This document shows, in pieces, positions 21,793 to 30,558 of a DNA stretch of 37,047 nt. The stretch's first letter is position 1; each line of letters opens with the position of its first letter. This stretch comes from Methanomassiliicoccales archaeon (GTDB lineage Archaea > Thermoplasmatota > Thermoplasmata > RBG-16-68-12 > SOIM01). The position numbers and the translations under genes were made by a program. The notes under the pieces were generated by a model. It did no database searches. It saw nothing but the letters and a program-made list of their open reading frames with translations, and was not told the origin of the DNA. Location of the stretch: positions 1 to 37,047 of the forward strand of contig JAUVHO010000021.1 of assembly GCA_030593295.1 (NCBI GenBank), given 5' to 3'.

Positions 21793-22008
21793 ATGATTAA
21801 GCCACTTTCGGTTCTTAACCAGAGCATCAACAGGAACGTCATTGTTGAACTCAAATTCGGGAGAGGGTACAGAGGAGTCCTTGACGGTTTCGATCCTCAC
21901 ATGAACCTCGTTCTAAAGAATGCACAGGAGCTGGCGAACGACGAGGTGGTCAACCGTTACAGCCTCGCGATAGTGCGCGGGGACAACGTGATCTACATAT
22001 CTCCGTAG
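21793..22008 (+). CDS. Sm-like archaeal protein (Lsm)
   Basis: A 71-residue RNA-binding protein. The Sm1 motif reads NRNVIVELKFGRGYRGVLDGFDPHMNLVL, and the Sm2 motif is the final IVRGDNVIYISP, both typical of archaeal Lsm. Members form heptameric rings binding U-rich RNA. ATG 21793 gives the usual length; the longer open frame is unsupported. The order Lsm-eL37-PurF on one strand, overlapping or nearly contiguous, is a recurrent archaeal arrangement. A TTTAAG element near 21756-21761 could be the TATA box. Confidence 0.94.
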   Translation: MIKPLSVLNQSINRNVIVELKFGRGYRGVLDGFDPHMNLVLKNAQELANDEVVNRYSLAIVRGDNVIYISP

Positions 22009-22017
22009 GTGACCAAC

Positions 22018-22188
22018 TTGACCAAGGGGACGACTTCTAAGGGTAAGAAATCCGGCAAGAAGACCCACATTATGTGCCGGAGATGCGGAAAGCACTCGTA
22101 TCACATCAGAAGGAAAGCATGTGCCCACTGTGGTTATGGCGGGTCCTCCAAGATTAGGAAATACAGCTGGGCGAAGGAGCATGCCTGA
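22018..22188 (+). CDS. rpl37e: Ribosomal protein eL37
   Basis: A 56-residue zinc protein of the large subunit, with CRRCGKHSYHI and CAHCGYGG, the four zinc cysteines. The start is TTG 22018 just after GGTGA; an in-frame GTG at 22009 overlaps that site. The stop TGA at 22186-22188 overlaps the purF ATG at 22181, so translation is coupled. The sequence ends IRKYSWAKEHA, as in archaeal eL37. It is 9 nt after the Lsm stop. Confidence 0.93.
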   Translation: MTKGTTSKGKKSGKKTHIMCRRCGKHSYHIRRKACAHCGYGGSSKIRKYSWAKEHA

Positions 22189-23614
22189 CGGGGATAAGCC
22201 TTCGGAGAGTTGTGGTGTTGTCGGTATTTTGGGGTATGACGATTCAAGTGTAACCTCCAATATCTATTTCTCTTTGAGAGCTCTCCAGCATAGGGGACAA
22301 GAATCTGCCGGTATCGCAGTCCAGCAAGGGAAGAGAGTAAATTGCATGAAGGACCTGGGTCTGGTCTCTGAAGTTTTCGATTCCAAGAGTATCAAGAAGC
22401 TGAAAGGGAAAGCAGGAATCGGGCACGTGAACTACACCAAGAAGATAACGAGCCGGGACTATGCCCAGCCCCATGTCGTAAGTACATCAGTTGGCGAGAT
22501 TGCCTTGTGCCACAACAGTGCCATTATTAACGTGGAGGATTTGAAGAGAGATCTTCGGATAAAAGGCCACGTTTTCCTCAAAGGCTCAGAAGGAGAGGTA
22601 ATGGCTTATCTGATTGCGGACGAAATGGAGAGGTTCCATGACATCCTGAAGGCAATCAAGGCTATGATGAGGAAGCTTGTTGGCCCGTACTGCATCGCAA
22701 TCGTCCACGAAGGACGAGTCTTCGGGATCCGTGACCCATATGGAGTTAGGCCGTTTTGTATCGGTGAATTGACGAACGGATTCGCCGTTGTTTCTGAGAG
22801 CGTCGGGCTGGACGTTCTTGATGCCAAGCTCCTCAGGGATGTTATTCCCGGGGAGGTTGTGGAGCTGACGGAGAACGGCGTGGAATCACATCAGATGATG
22901 AACCGGAAGAACAAGGCGCTTTGCTTCTTCGAGTACATCTACATCGCCCGGACGGACTCCAAGATCGATGACAGGTTCGTCTATGAGGTCAGACAAAGAT
23001 TGGGTGCCAGATGCGGGAAGGAGAACCCCGTCGATGCCGAGTTAGTGATCCCAGTCCCGGACTCAGGAAGATCTCATGCATATGGGCTGGCGGGTGAGAC
23101 CAAGATCCCGCTGGTTGAAGGCCTGATCAAGAATCGCTACGTTTACAGGACATTCATAATGCCAGAGCAGAGGACAAGAGACATAAGTGTCAGGGAGAAG
23201 ATCAATCCCATTGTTAACATCATCAGAGGCAAGAAGGTCGTTCTGGTGGATGACAGCATCGTGAGGGGGACGACCATGCGGAGGATTGTGCAGGCGGTCA
23301 GGTCGGCCGGTGCAAAGGAGGTGCATGTGAGAATTGGCTCCCCTCCTCTGATAGCCCCATGTTATCTCGGCGTGGACCTCAAGACGAGAGATCAGCTCAT
23401 GGCACCTGGAAAGACTGTAGAGGAGATCGGGGAGTCTCTGACTGCAGACTCTGTCGGATATATCAGCATTGATGGAGCTGTGGACGCAATTGACAAGCCC
23501 AAGGCCGATCTTTGCATGGGATGCGTCACCGGCAAGTATCCAGTGAATGTTCCGTTTGAATCACATCGGTTTCAGAAATCTTTGGATCAATACAAGGAGG
23601 AGAATGAAGGCTAG
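22181..23614 (+). CDS. purF: Amidophosphoribosyltransferase PurF paralogue 1, glutaminase site altered
   Basis: A 477-residue PurF, the first enzyme of purine synthesis, which makes phosphoribosylamine from PRPP and glutamine. After a ten-residue propeptide (MPDGDKPSES) the catalytic cysteine is Cys11 in CGVVGI. The PRPP-binding loop VVLVDDSIVRGTT near residue 355 and the C-terminal CMGCVTGKYP are intact. The glutamine pocket is unusual: the normal GHxRYST arginine is Asn84 (GHVNYTKK), the HNG motif reads HNS (112-113), and the SDsE aspartate is Glu137. Arginine 73 of the E. coli enzyme is needed for glutamine binding, so the glutaminase is probably weak or lost, while ammonia-dependent synthesis could remain. 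ATG 22181 overlaps the eL37 stop. Confidence 0.85.
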   Translation: MPDGDKPSESCGVVGILGYDDSSVTSNIYFSLRALQHRGQESAGIAVQQGKRVNCMKDLGLVSEVFDSKSIKKLKGKAGIGHVNYTKKITSRDYAQPHVVSTSVGEIALCHNSAIINVEDLKRDLRIKGHVFLKGSEGEVMAYLIADEMERFHDILKAIKAMMRKLVGPYCIAIVHEGRVFGIRDPYGVRPFCIGELTNGFAVVSESVGLDVLDAKLLRDVIPGEVVELTENGVESHQMMNRKNKALCFFEYIYIARTDSKIDDRFVYEVRQRLGARCGKENPVDAELVIPVPDSGRSHAYGLAGETKIPLVEGLIKNRYVYRTFIMPEQRTRDISVREKINPIVNIIRGKKVVLVDDSIVRGTTMRRIVQAVRSAGAKEVHVRIGSPPLIAPCYLGVDLKTRDQLMAPGKTVEEIGESLTADSVGYISIDGAVDAIDKPKADLCMGCVTGKYPVNVPFESHRFQKSLDQYKEENEG

Positions 23615-23630
23615 ATAGTGTTGCGGTATA

Positions 23631-25001
23631 GTGGGAATCAACTCCAGTTCCCCGGTTACGAGGAGGATATTCCTTGGACTGAAGGTCATCCAGCACAGAG
23701 GTCAAGAAGCGGCCGGGATTGCAGTGGGCAATGGTCTGAAGATAGACCACTTCAAAGGAGGAGGACTTGTCCACGAGGTTTTTGACACAAAAAGATTGGA
23801 GACGCTGAAAGGGAACGTGGGAATAGGACACATAAGGTACTCAACCACAGGTATGAAGACCGCCGATGAAGCACATCCCATACTCGCGACCACATCGAAA
23901 GGTGATATCGCTGTCTGCCACAACGGTGAACTCGTCAACGTGAAGTCCATGAGGGAAGGTGTCGAGAAGGATGCTTCTGAGTGGGGGTCTGACACCGAGT
24001 TTGTGGTAAGAATCCTTGCAAAGGAACTTGAGACCGCGCCAGGCCCTCTGAGAGCGATATCCCGAACACTGGCAAGGGTCAAGGGAGCGTATTCCCTGGT
24101 CATTCTGATAGGCGATAAGCTGTTCGCTGCTAGAGACCCGCACGCCATTCGACCGCTATGCCTGGGTAAGATGGAGGACGGCTACGTTGTAGCATCCGAA
24201 ACTCCAGTTCTTGATCTATTGGAAGCTGAATTCGTTAGGGATGTGAAGGCAGGCGAGATTGTCGAGGTGGGCAAGAAAATTGCTAGATCCTTTGAGATGC
24301 CAAGAAACAAGTACACTGCTCACTGCATGTTCGAGTACGTTTACTTCTCCAGACCAGACAACTGCCTAGATGGCAGTCTGGTGTATGACGTGAGAAGAAG
24401 AATCGGCGAAACCCTAGCCAAGGAACACAAGATCAAGGCTGACGTTGTGATACCCGTTCCGGATTCTGGAAGAGCACACGCAGCCGGCTATTCGATGGAG
24501 AGCGGGACCCCGTTTGTGGAGGGTTTGATAAAGAACAGGTTCGTGGAGAGAACGTTCATACTCCCTGAACAGAAAGAAAGAGAGATGGGCGTGCTGCTAA
24601 AAATGAACCCAGTGAAATCTCTGGTTGAGGATAAGAGGGTAGTGCTCGTGGATGACAGCATAATACGTGGCACAACGATGACACGGATAATCGGGAACCT
24701 GAGAAGAGCTGGTGCAAAGGAAGTTCACATTAGGATTGGATGTCCTCCGATAAGGCATCCATGCTACCTTGGGATAGATATGAAGACGAGGGAGCAGTTC
24801 ATCGCTAACGGTAGAAAGGTCAATCAGATAGGGAAGAAGATAGGTGCCGATTCCTTGGGCTACTTGAGCATTAAGGGACTGATCAAGGCGATTGCTCTCC
24901 CGGAGGACCGTTTGTGCTTGGGCTGCCTGACAGGAGAGTATCCAGTTGAGGTCGATGGTGAAAAACTCCGTCGCCAGGAAAAACTGGAAGGATTCTCCTA
25001 G
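23631..25001 (+). CDS. purF: PurF paralogue 2, active-site pocket intact but start disrupted
   Basis: A 456-residue open frame with the standard glutaminase pocket: GHIRYSTTG, CHNGELVN and GSDTEFV. The PRPP loop VVLVDDSIIRGTT and the C-terminal CLGCLTGEYP are present. The family requires a cysteine right after the start (CGIVGI). The codons TGT TGC GGT ATA GTG GGA (23619-23636) encode CCGIVG in frame, but they are preceded by an in-frame TAG (23616-23618). Upstream, AAGGAGG at 23594-23600 and ATG 23604-23606 sit in this same frame (ATG AAG GCT AGA TAG). So the natural start seems to be 23604, with the amber codon just before the cysteine. The first start after the stop is the GTG at 23631, which would omit the nucleophile. 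Its last codons run to TAG at 25001. Nonsense mutation, sequencing error or readthrough are all possible. Confidence 0.75.
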   Translation: MGINSSSPVTRRIFLGLKVIQHRGQEAAGIAVGNGLKIDHFKGGGLVHEVFDTKRLETLKGNVGIGHIRYSTTGMKTADEAHPILATTSKGDIAVCHNGELVNVKSMREGVEKDASEWGSDTEFVVRILAKELETAPGPLRAISRTLARVKGAYSLVILIGDKLFAARDPHAIRPLCLGKMEDGYVVASETPVLDLLEAEFVRDVKAGEIVEVGKKIARSFEMPRNKYTAHCMFEYVYFSRPDNCLDGSLVYDVRRRIGETLAKEHKIKADVVIPVPDSGRAHAAGYSMESGTPFVEGLIKNRFVERTFILPEQKEREMGVLLKMNPVKSLVEDKRVVLVDDSIIRGTTMTRIIGNLRRAGAKEVHIRIGCPPIRHPCYLGIDMKTREQFIANGRKVNQIGKKIGADSLGYLSIKGLIKAIALPEDRLCLGCLTGEYPVEVDGEKLRRQEKLEGFS

Positions 25002-25014
25002 TAAGTTAGAAACG

Positions 25015-25022
25015 TATTTAAT
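25015..25022 (+). promoter_or_regulatory. TATA box of tRNA-Ala
   Basis: TATTTAAT lies 25-32 bp before the tRNA-Ala 5' end, normal spacing for an archaeal tRNA promoter. Confidence 0.6.
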
Positions 25023-25046
25023 CCGATCTTGCCATTGAGTTGGGAA

Positions 25047-25119
25047 GGGCCGGTAGATCAGCTGGAAGATCGCTACCTTGGCATGGTAGAGGCCGCGGGT
25101 TCGAGTCCCGTCCGGTCCA
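25047..25119 (+). tRNA. tRNA-Ala(GGC), probable integration site
   Basis: Acceptor GGGCCGG pairs with CCGGTCC including the G3-U70 pair that marks alanine tRNAs, with discriminator A. The anticodon stem CTACC/GGTAG encloses TTGGCAT, anticodon GGC. T arm GCGGG-TTCGAGT-CCCGT. No intron or encoded CCA. A recombinase gene starts 31 bp after the 3' end on the same strand, and base composition becomes visibly more AT-rich from here. The tRNA is intact, as expected when an element carries a copy of its 3' end. No second copy of the tRNA end is seen before the window edge. Confidence 0.96.
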
Positions 25120-25150
25120 TTTAACTTAAGGTTAAAATACTACAAGACCC

Positions 25151-26368
25151 ATGCTTGCTGCAATGTCAGATCAGCACTATCGCATGGAAGGCCGACTGAA
25201 GAGCTGCCTCAGTAGAGTTGAACGGAGCAAGGAGATACTCCCGAAGAACAAGAAGGCAATCAAGGCTTTCACGGATGCATGTACCAGAGAGGGGCTCACT
25301 CTTTCGAGTATTGCGAAGTATCTGAACAGTCTGACCAAGATTGCTTCATGGACAAATAAGGGATTCGCCACTTGGAAGAGAGAGGACGTGGAGAAAATCG
25401 TTGAGAAAATCCAAAAGGAGAACTGCAGCGAGTGGACAAAGCACGCTCACAAAGTTACTCTCAAGAAGTTCTTTCGCCAACTCATGAAGACAGATGAATA
25501 CCCAGAGGAAGTCCGCTGGATCAAGACATCGGTGAAGAGAAGAAACCACAAGCTTCCAGAGGAGCTTCTGAACGAGAGTGAAGTTCTCATCATGATAGAC
25601 CATTGCGAGAACCTCAGGGACAGAGCGATAATCTCCTTCCTGTGGGAGTCAGGATGCCGGGTGGGGGAGCTTCTTTCATTGCAGATCAAGCATGTCGAGT
25701 TCGATGAGGATGGATATGCAAGAGTCATTATCCCAGAGGGGAAGACTGGACCCAGGAGGTTGAGGTGCGTATCTTCCGCGCCCCATCTCAACATGTGGTT
25801 GCAGAATCACCCTTTGAAGGATAACAAGAACTCAGCTCTGTGGGTGGGAATCGGGACGGTTGGGAGGAACAAACCTCTCATGTACTCGGCGGTTCGAAAG
25901 CTGCTGGCGAATGCGGCCAAGCGTACGGGAGTGACAAAGGCGGTCAATCCACACAACTTCAGGCACAGCAGAGCGACCTTCTTGGCGAACCACATGACCG
26001 AATCTCAAATGAAACAGTATCTTGGCTGGGTGCAGGATTCCTCCATGGCTGCGGTGTACGTGCATCTGGCCGGAAGGGACACTGACAAGGCGATAGACAG
26101 AATGCATGGCATCGATGAGGAGGAGGGAAAGCGGGAGAGCGTTCTCAAGCCAAAGGAATGCCTGCGATGTCGTTTCGTGAATCCATCGGAGTTCAAGTTC
26201 TGCGGGAGGTGCACAGCACCGCTAACGACTGAAGTCGCCCGTTCACTATGGAAGGAGACTGAGAAGCTTGATGAGATGTTCTCGAAAGTGTTGGAAGACC
26301 CTGAAGTTCAGGCATCAATAGTGAGAAGCTTGAAGAAGTTCAATGGCTTGTCTTCTGATGCGAAATGA
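25151..26368 (+). CDS. Tyrosine recombinase with C-terminal zinc ribbon
   Basis: A 405-residue integrase of the XerC/D-type superfamily. The N-terminal domain (about 30-130) is the SAM-like core-binding fold. Catalytic residues are visible: Arg170 in GCRVGELLSL, a lysine in GKTGPRRLR near 198, His268-Arg271 in HNFRHSRAT, and the nucleophile Tyr303 in MAAVYVHLAG. A four-cysteine zinc ribbon (CLRC and CGRC) follows at about 337-357, a feature of some archaeal viral and plasmid integrases. ATG 25151 gives a short leader after tRNA-Ala, with a TTAAC/GTTAA inverted repeat at 25121-25135 between them. It probably integrates the island at tRNA-Ala. Confidence 0.92.
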   Translation: MLAAMSDQHYRMEGRLKSCLSRVERSKEILPKNKKAIKAFTDACTREGLTLSSIAKYLNSLTKIASWTNKGFATWKREDVEKIVEKIQKENCSEWTKHAHKVTLKKFFRQLMKTDEYPEEVRWIKTSVKRRNHKLPEELLNESEVLIMIDHCENLRDRAIISFLWESGCRVGELLSLQIKHVEFDEDGYARVIIPEGKTGPRRLRCVSSAPHLNMWLQNHPLKDNKNSALWVGIGTVGRNKPLMYSAVRKLLANAAKRTGVTKAVNPHNFRHSRATFLANHMTESQMKQYLGWVQDSSMAAVYVHLAGRDTDKAIDRMHGIDEEEGKRESVLKPKECLRCRFVNPSEFKFCGRCTAPLTTEVARSLWKETEKLDEMFSKVLEDPEVQASIVRSLKKFNGLSSDAK

Positions 26369-26724
26369 TATGGGTTTGGCATTTCAATCTCAAAGGTCTG
26401 ATCTTACAGAGGTCGCATGAGGATTCTACTTCAATCCTACTCATCAAATGAAGAAACAGCTATCTCGTGCATTGTATGACTGAACCTCAGAGCAAGACTT
26501 CAGAAGGTTCTGATGGACACGGCGAGATTCATACCGAGTTGGGTTCGGAACCGTAGAGAAGGCGAATTCCTGAGACCTCACAGATTTCCAACCCGAAGAA
26601 GGAGCACAAAGGTCGCTTTTGATGTGGACTATTAGGTTCTAAGCAATCAAACCTTAAATAGCCCGATATCAATGAACATCTCAGAAAATCTGTACTCAGT
26701 GGAGGTCGATTGTAGGGTGAAGTG
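26369..26724. other. 356-bp non-coding gap with promoter and ribosome-binding site
   Basis: No convincing gene in this stretch; a 24-codon open frame from the ATG near 26478 is too short and lacks features. CTTAAATAG at 26653-26661 is a good TATA candidate for the next gene, with GGGTGA at 26715-26720 as ribosome-binding site. A short palindrome GGTTC-G-GAACC occurs at 26542-26552. Nothing else structured is seen. Confidence 0.6.
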
Positions 26725-29700
26725 ATGCCGAAGAAAAAAGGAGCTCTCAAAAAGTGTCTGAATATGTTTTTCGAGACAGCGAAGTCAAGAAAACGTGATT
26801 TGACGGAGGAGGATTTGAGAGCTCATTTCATCAAAACGGACATCCTTGGGCATTTGGGATACACGAAGATAGGCGAAGACATACGACTCGAAAGAGCAAT
26901 TCATAAGAAGCGGAAAAGGCCTGACATACAGTGTCTGGATGAGTACGGTAATGTTGTGTTTGTCGTGGAGTTCAAGAAACCTTCAGAAGCGACTGGCTTG
27001 AGAAACCATTTGACTCAGTTGTGGGACAGCTACGTAATCCCGCTGAAAGCGCAATACGGTATTCTGACCAACGGTCTATCAGTGATTGTGTATCAACGCA
27101 TAGGCTTGAACCCTCATTCTATACTCGAGAAAAGCGTAGGAGAACTGGACGAGAAAGACTGTCAGCTAATACAAGGAAGGCTTCAGAAGCCGTCCTACGA
27201 CATGACCAACGTGAAGAGAGTGAATGAATACTTCAGAGAGTTCACTGACCCTAATGAGATGAGGCCTCTTGACACGGAACTCGCCCGAGAACTCTTCTTC
27301 GAAGACTTCGCGCTCAGAGAGGGGTCATTGTTCTCGAATCTCGTTCAGGGAACGATTGAGCTTCTTGACTATCAATACGAGAAGTCCACATTCCTAACCA
27401 GCGCATATGATTTTTGGAAGAAATCGTATGCCAAGAAGCCTGATAAGATTCCCAAATCGTGGAGAAGATTCATTGGTAGTCCTGTTTCAAGCACTTCTGA
27501 TGAGGACCTGTACAAATTCATGTTCTGCTTGGAGACGACATACGCATTGTTCACCAGGCTAGTACTAGCCAAAGCATGCGAGGACTACAAATTCCCTCAC
27601 ATAAATTTCAACGAATTCCTGAGCCAAATGAAGGGATTCAGAGGAGAGATTTCACTCGTATCGTGGGGCATTCTGTTAACACAATGGATAGAAAACATGA
27701 GAGACAGTCTTGTTGAATCTGTGTTCGAGGAAGACATCTTCTACTGGTGGACCGACAAATTCAACGAAATGCGAACGTGGGAGACTTGGGAACTGTTCTC
27801 CCCGAAGCTAGTAAGCAATGAGCTCATGCCGTTCTGCGAGTGTTTGGCAGATGTGATGTTCACACTCTACAAGTATGACTTCTCGAGAATCGCTGGAGAC
27901 CCTCTTGGAGACTTGTATCAGAGGTATTTCGACAGGGAAACGAGGAAAGCACTTGGTGAATTCTACACACCGAGAGGAATCGTGAGCTACATTCTGGATG
28001 CCGTGGAATACAACGGCCAATTCGTAACTGACAAGAGACTTCTTGATCCTGCCTGCGGTTCGGGCACGTTCCTAGTAGAAGCATTGAACAGATACTTGGA
28101 TGCATCAACTGAAGAGGCAGTGACTACTGGCTGGGGAGGAGTGCTGAGAAGGCTTTGTAATGAATTCCACATCGTAGGCTTCGACATCCATCCCTTCGCT
28201 ACGATCATGGCCCAGATACGTTTCATGCTTGTCCTTATCCCTTATTACAAGAAGGCTGTCGAATCAGAAAGAACGTTCGTTCTTCGAAGAATCCCAATCT
28301 TTAGAACCGACTCTCTGGTTGATGAGAGAAAGAGCAAGAAGCAAGATATCATGTCATTTGTTGAGGGCGTGAGGAATGTTCAGTTGAAGATTGCTCTGCC
28401 AATAAAGAAGAAGATCGAAGACAAAGAGTTCATCGAGATTGAGGTGACAATGCCACGCACCCAGGAAGTCTGGAACAAGACGGATTTGAAAAACGTCCCG
28501 GAATACTTCTGCGCGTTGCAGGCAGTCTTTGACACAGTCAAATATCAAGCAAGAAACGAGGAATACACCATTGACAAGGACCTGATTGAAAGGAGACTGA
28601 AGGAGTACTTGGATAGAAAGAAATGGAGGAGTCTAGTTGGTTTCTTCATTCCCTATGCAAACCAGATTCTGAACACGATAAAGGACCTTAAATACAGATT
28701 TGGTGACGGAAGATTGGTGAAATCTGTCGAAGACGTCATGTTGGCTGGATTGCTGAAGAACTATGTAGAGTATGACTATGTGGTTGGAAACCCACCGTAT
28801 GTAAGGGTCCAAATGATTGATACTAATCAGAAGAGGCACTACGAATCTGTATATGAGACGGCAAAAGGTCTATACGACCTCTACTGCCTATTTGTCGAAA
28901 AAGGTATTAACTTACTGGCGAAGAACGGTCGTTTCGGATACATAACTTCGAACAAATTCATGGCAAGAGGATATGGTGAGAGTCTCAGGGGTTTCATAGC
29001 TGACAATTCTAGGATTGATCAGATAATCGATTTTGGAGACTCTGGCGTCTTTCAGGATGTGACCAACTACCCATGCATACTGATACTCACCAAAGAGAAA
29101 AATGTGTCTGACAATCTGATCAAATGTGTCCGAGTGGCTGGTCCTACAGTCACCCCTCCTTCCGGCGGTGCGCCTGAGGATGCACAGAGTAACACCACGT
29201 TGGCTGAAATTGAAGACAAGATCCGTAGTGCAAGAATATCCACGAAAGAGTATGATATTTTCGAATACGACCAATCCGCATTGACCCCATCTCGATGGGA
29301 ATTGATGCCTTCCGAAGAGAAGAATGTGATGGAGAAGATGCTGAAAAGAACGAACACCAAGCTGGGCGACACTATTGAAGAAATCGGAGTGGGGATACAG
29401 ACAAGTGCAGACAAGGTATTCGTGATAGGCAGAGAACTTAAAGAAAGACTTGGACTTGAAGATGAAGTGACGAAGAAGTTCCTGTACGGTAAGAATGTCA
29501 AGAAATGGCAGATTCTGTGGGAGGATCATTTCGTTATCTATCCATATCAGAACCGAGATGGGGTTGCTGACCTGATTTCTGAGGACGATCTCAGGCGCAA
29601 CTTCCCGAAGACCCACAAATATCTTGCCAAATACAAGAGTAAACTTCTCAAGAGATGGGGTATCAAAGTCTGGTACGAATTGTCAACCAAGAGAAGCTAT

Positions 29701-30495
29701 AGTTGGTTCAGACAACCGAAAATCCTGATAGCAGGGACTTCCCACGGAAGCAATTTTGCTTTTGATTCCGATGGTTTCTTCTACCCAAAGGGCGGGGGTG
29801 GCATTTTTGGATTGGTGTTAGGAAGGACTATGTCTGCCAAGGATGACTATCTATATATACTGGGCCTATTGAACTCCCGTGCACTCGACTTCTATTTCAA
29901 ACACATAAGTCCCATGCTTTCTGGGAAATACTACACATATCATGAAGACTATTTGAAGGAGCTTCCACTAAGACTTCCTTCGTCTGGAAAGGACCGCAAA
30001 TTGTCTCGCAGAATGGTTGACAAAGTGAAAGAAATAACAGTCCAGCGTGAAATTCGACGAAGAACAAGATGTTTTCCAGACGAATATCTATTGAGAGAAG
30101 AGCCAACAGAGTTGGGCAGGGTGAGTTACACTTTCAAAGCAAATCACAAGTCCCTGAAACCGAGTATCGTAGAGTTGGTTGATGGTGGTTTTGGAGTCGC
30201 AATTGGGAAGAAAGAATCCAATATATCCGCTGAAACCAAAGCCAAATCCCACTACATTTGTGCTGCTATTGAAGGCAAGAACTTCAAGAAGGGCGGAAAA
30301 ATCGAATTCAGAATCCCGAAAGACGATAGTGTGGTAGTGGAAGCTGTGAAGCGTTACAATGCAGACATCGAGCGGCTGGAAAAGACATCCGCTCTGGAGT
30401 TGGAGGAGGAGATTGACGAATTGGTGTACACACTCTATGGGCTGGATGAGGAGGATTCGAAAGTCATTGGGAGCTTCTTGGAGAAGTTCCAGTAG
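26725..30495 (+). CDS. Fused restriction endonuclease-DNA adenine methyltransferase (type IIG-like)
   Basis: A 1,256-residue single-chain restriction-modification enzyme. The N-terminus (about 30-130) is a nuclease domain of the type I HsdR_N kind, with Pro66-Asp67 and Glu82-Phe-Lys84 forming the PD-(D/E)XK signature. The methyltransferase follows: EFYTPRGIVSYIL, the SAM motif DPACGSGTF from Asp441, and the amino-methylase motif NPPY at 689-692, typical of N6-adenine enzymes. A target-recognition region (about 880-1,110) contains TSADKVFVIGRE and FLYGKNVKKWQI, seen in Eco57I-like and BREX PglX-like proteins. The nuclease part argues for IIG rather than BREX. ATG 26725 follows GGGTGA; GTG 26722 lies closer to that site. 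No separate specificity gene is nearby. The recognition site is unknown. Confidence 0.87.
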   Translation: MPKKKGALKKCLNMFFETAKSRKRDLTEEDLRAHFIKTDILGHLGYTKIGEDIRLERAIHKKRKRPDIQCLDEYGNVVFVVEFKKPSEATGLRNHLTQLWDSYVIPLKAQYGILTNGLSVIVYQRIGLNPHSILEKSVGELDEKDCQLIQGRLQKPSYDMTNVKRVNEYFREFTDPNEMRPLDTELARELFFEDFALREGSLFSNLVQGTIELLDYQYEKSTFLTSAYDFWKKSYAKKPDKIPKSWRRFIGSPVSSTSDEDLYKFMFCLETTYALFTRLVLAKACEDYKFPHINFNEFLSQMKGFRGEISLVSWGILLTQWIENMRDSLVESVFEEDIFYWWTDKFNEMRTWETWELFSPKLVSNELMPFCECLADVMFTLYKYDFSRIAGDPLGDLYQRYFDRETRKALGEFYTPRGIVSYILDAVEYNGQFVTDKRLLDPACGSGTFLVEALNRYLDASTEEAVTTGWGGVLRRLCNEFHIVGFDIHPFATIMAQIRFMLVLIPYYKKAVESERTFVLRRIPIFRTDSLVDERKSKKQDIMSFVEGVRNVQLKIALPIKKKIEDKEFIEIEVTMPRTQEVWNKTDLKNVPEYFCALQAVFDTVKYQARNEEYTIDKDLIERRLKEYLDRKKWRSLVGFFIPYANQILNTIKDLKYRFGDGRLVKSVEDVMLAGLLKNYVEYDYVVGNPPYVRVQMIDTNQKRHYESVYETAKGLYDLYCLFVEKGINLLAKNGRFGYITSNKFMARGYGESLRGFIADNSRIDQIIDFGDSGVFQDVTNYPCILILTKEKNVSDNLIKCVRVAGPTVTPPSGGAPEDAQSNTTLAEIEDKIRSARISTKEYDIFEYDQSALTPSRWELMPSEEKNVMEKMLKRTNTKLGDTIEEIGVGIQTSADKVFVIGRELKERLGLEDEVTKKFLYGKNVKKWQILWEDHFVIYPYQNRDGVADLISEDDLRRNFPKTHKYLAKYKSKLLKRWGIKVWYELSTKRSYSWFRQPKILIAGTSHGSNFAFDSDGFFYPKGGGGIFGLVLGRTMSAKDDYLYILGLLNSRALDFYFKHISPMLSGKYYTYHEDYLKELPLRLPSSGKDRKLSRRMVDKVKEITVQREIRRRTRCFPDEYLLREEPTELGRVSYTFKANHKSLKPSIVELVDGGFGVAIGKKESNISAETKAKSHYICAAIEGKNFKKGGKIEFRIPKDDSVVVEAVKRYNADIERLEKTSALELEEEIDELVYTLYGLDEEDSKVIGSFLEKFQ

Positions 30496-30558
30496 GAACA
30501 TCTATTGTGCAAAGGCTTACAACGGTGTCAGAAACGTTTGCCTTGCGATGGTGAGAAT

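Noticed and set aside
23604-23618. TAG in PurF copy 2 read as pyrrolysine
   Set aside because: TAG is the stop of many genes here (FtsZ-like, Lsm, Ubl, JAMM, uL13, RpoN and others), and no pyl genes are in the window, so general amber recoding is unlikely.
26478-26552. 24-codon open frame in the gap before the restriction-modification gene
   Set aside because: Too short, with no ribosome-binding site or recognisable composition; treated as non-coding.
26725-30495. BREX PglX call for the large methyltransferase
   Set aside because: It has an N-terminal PD-(D/E)XK nuclease domain, and no other BREX genes (BrxC, PglZ, BrxL) are present in the window.
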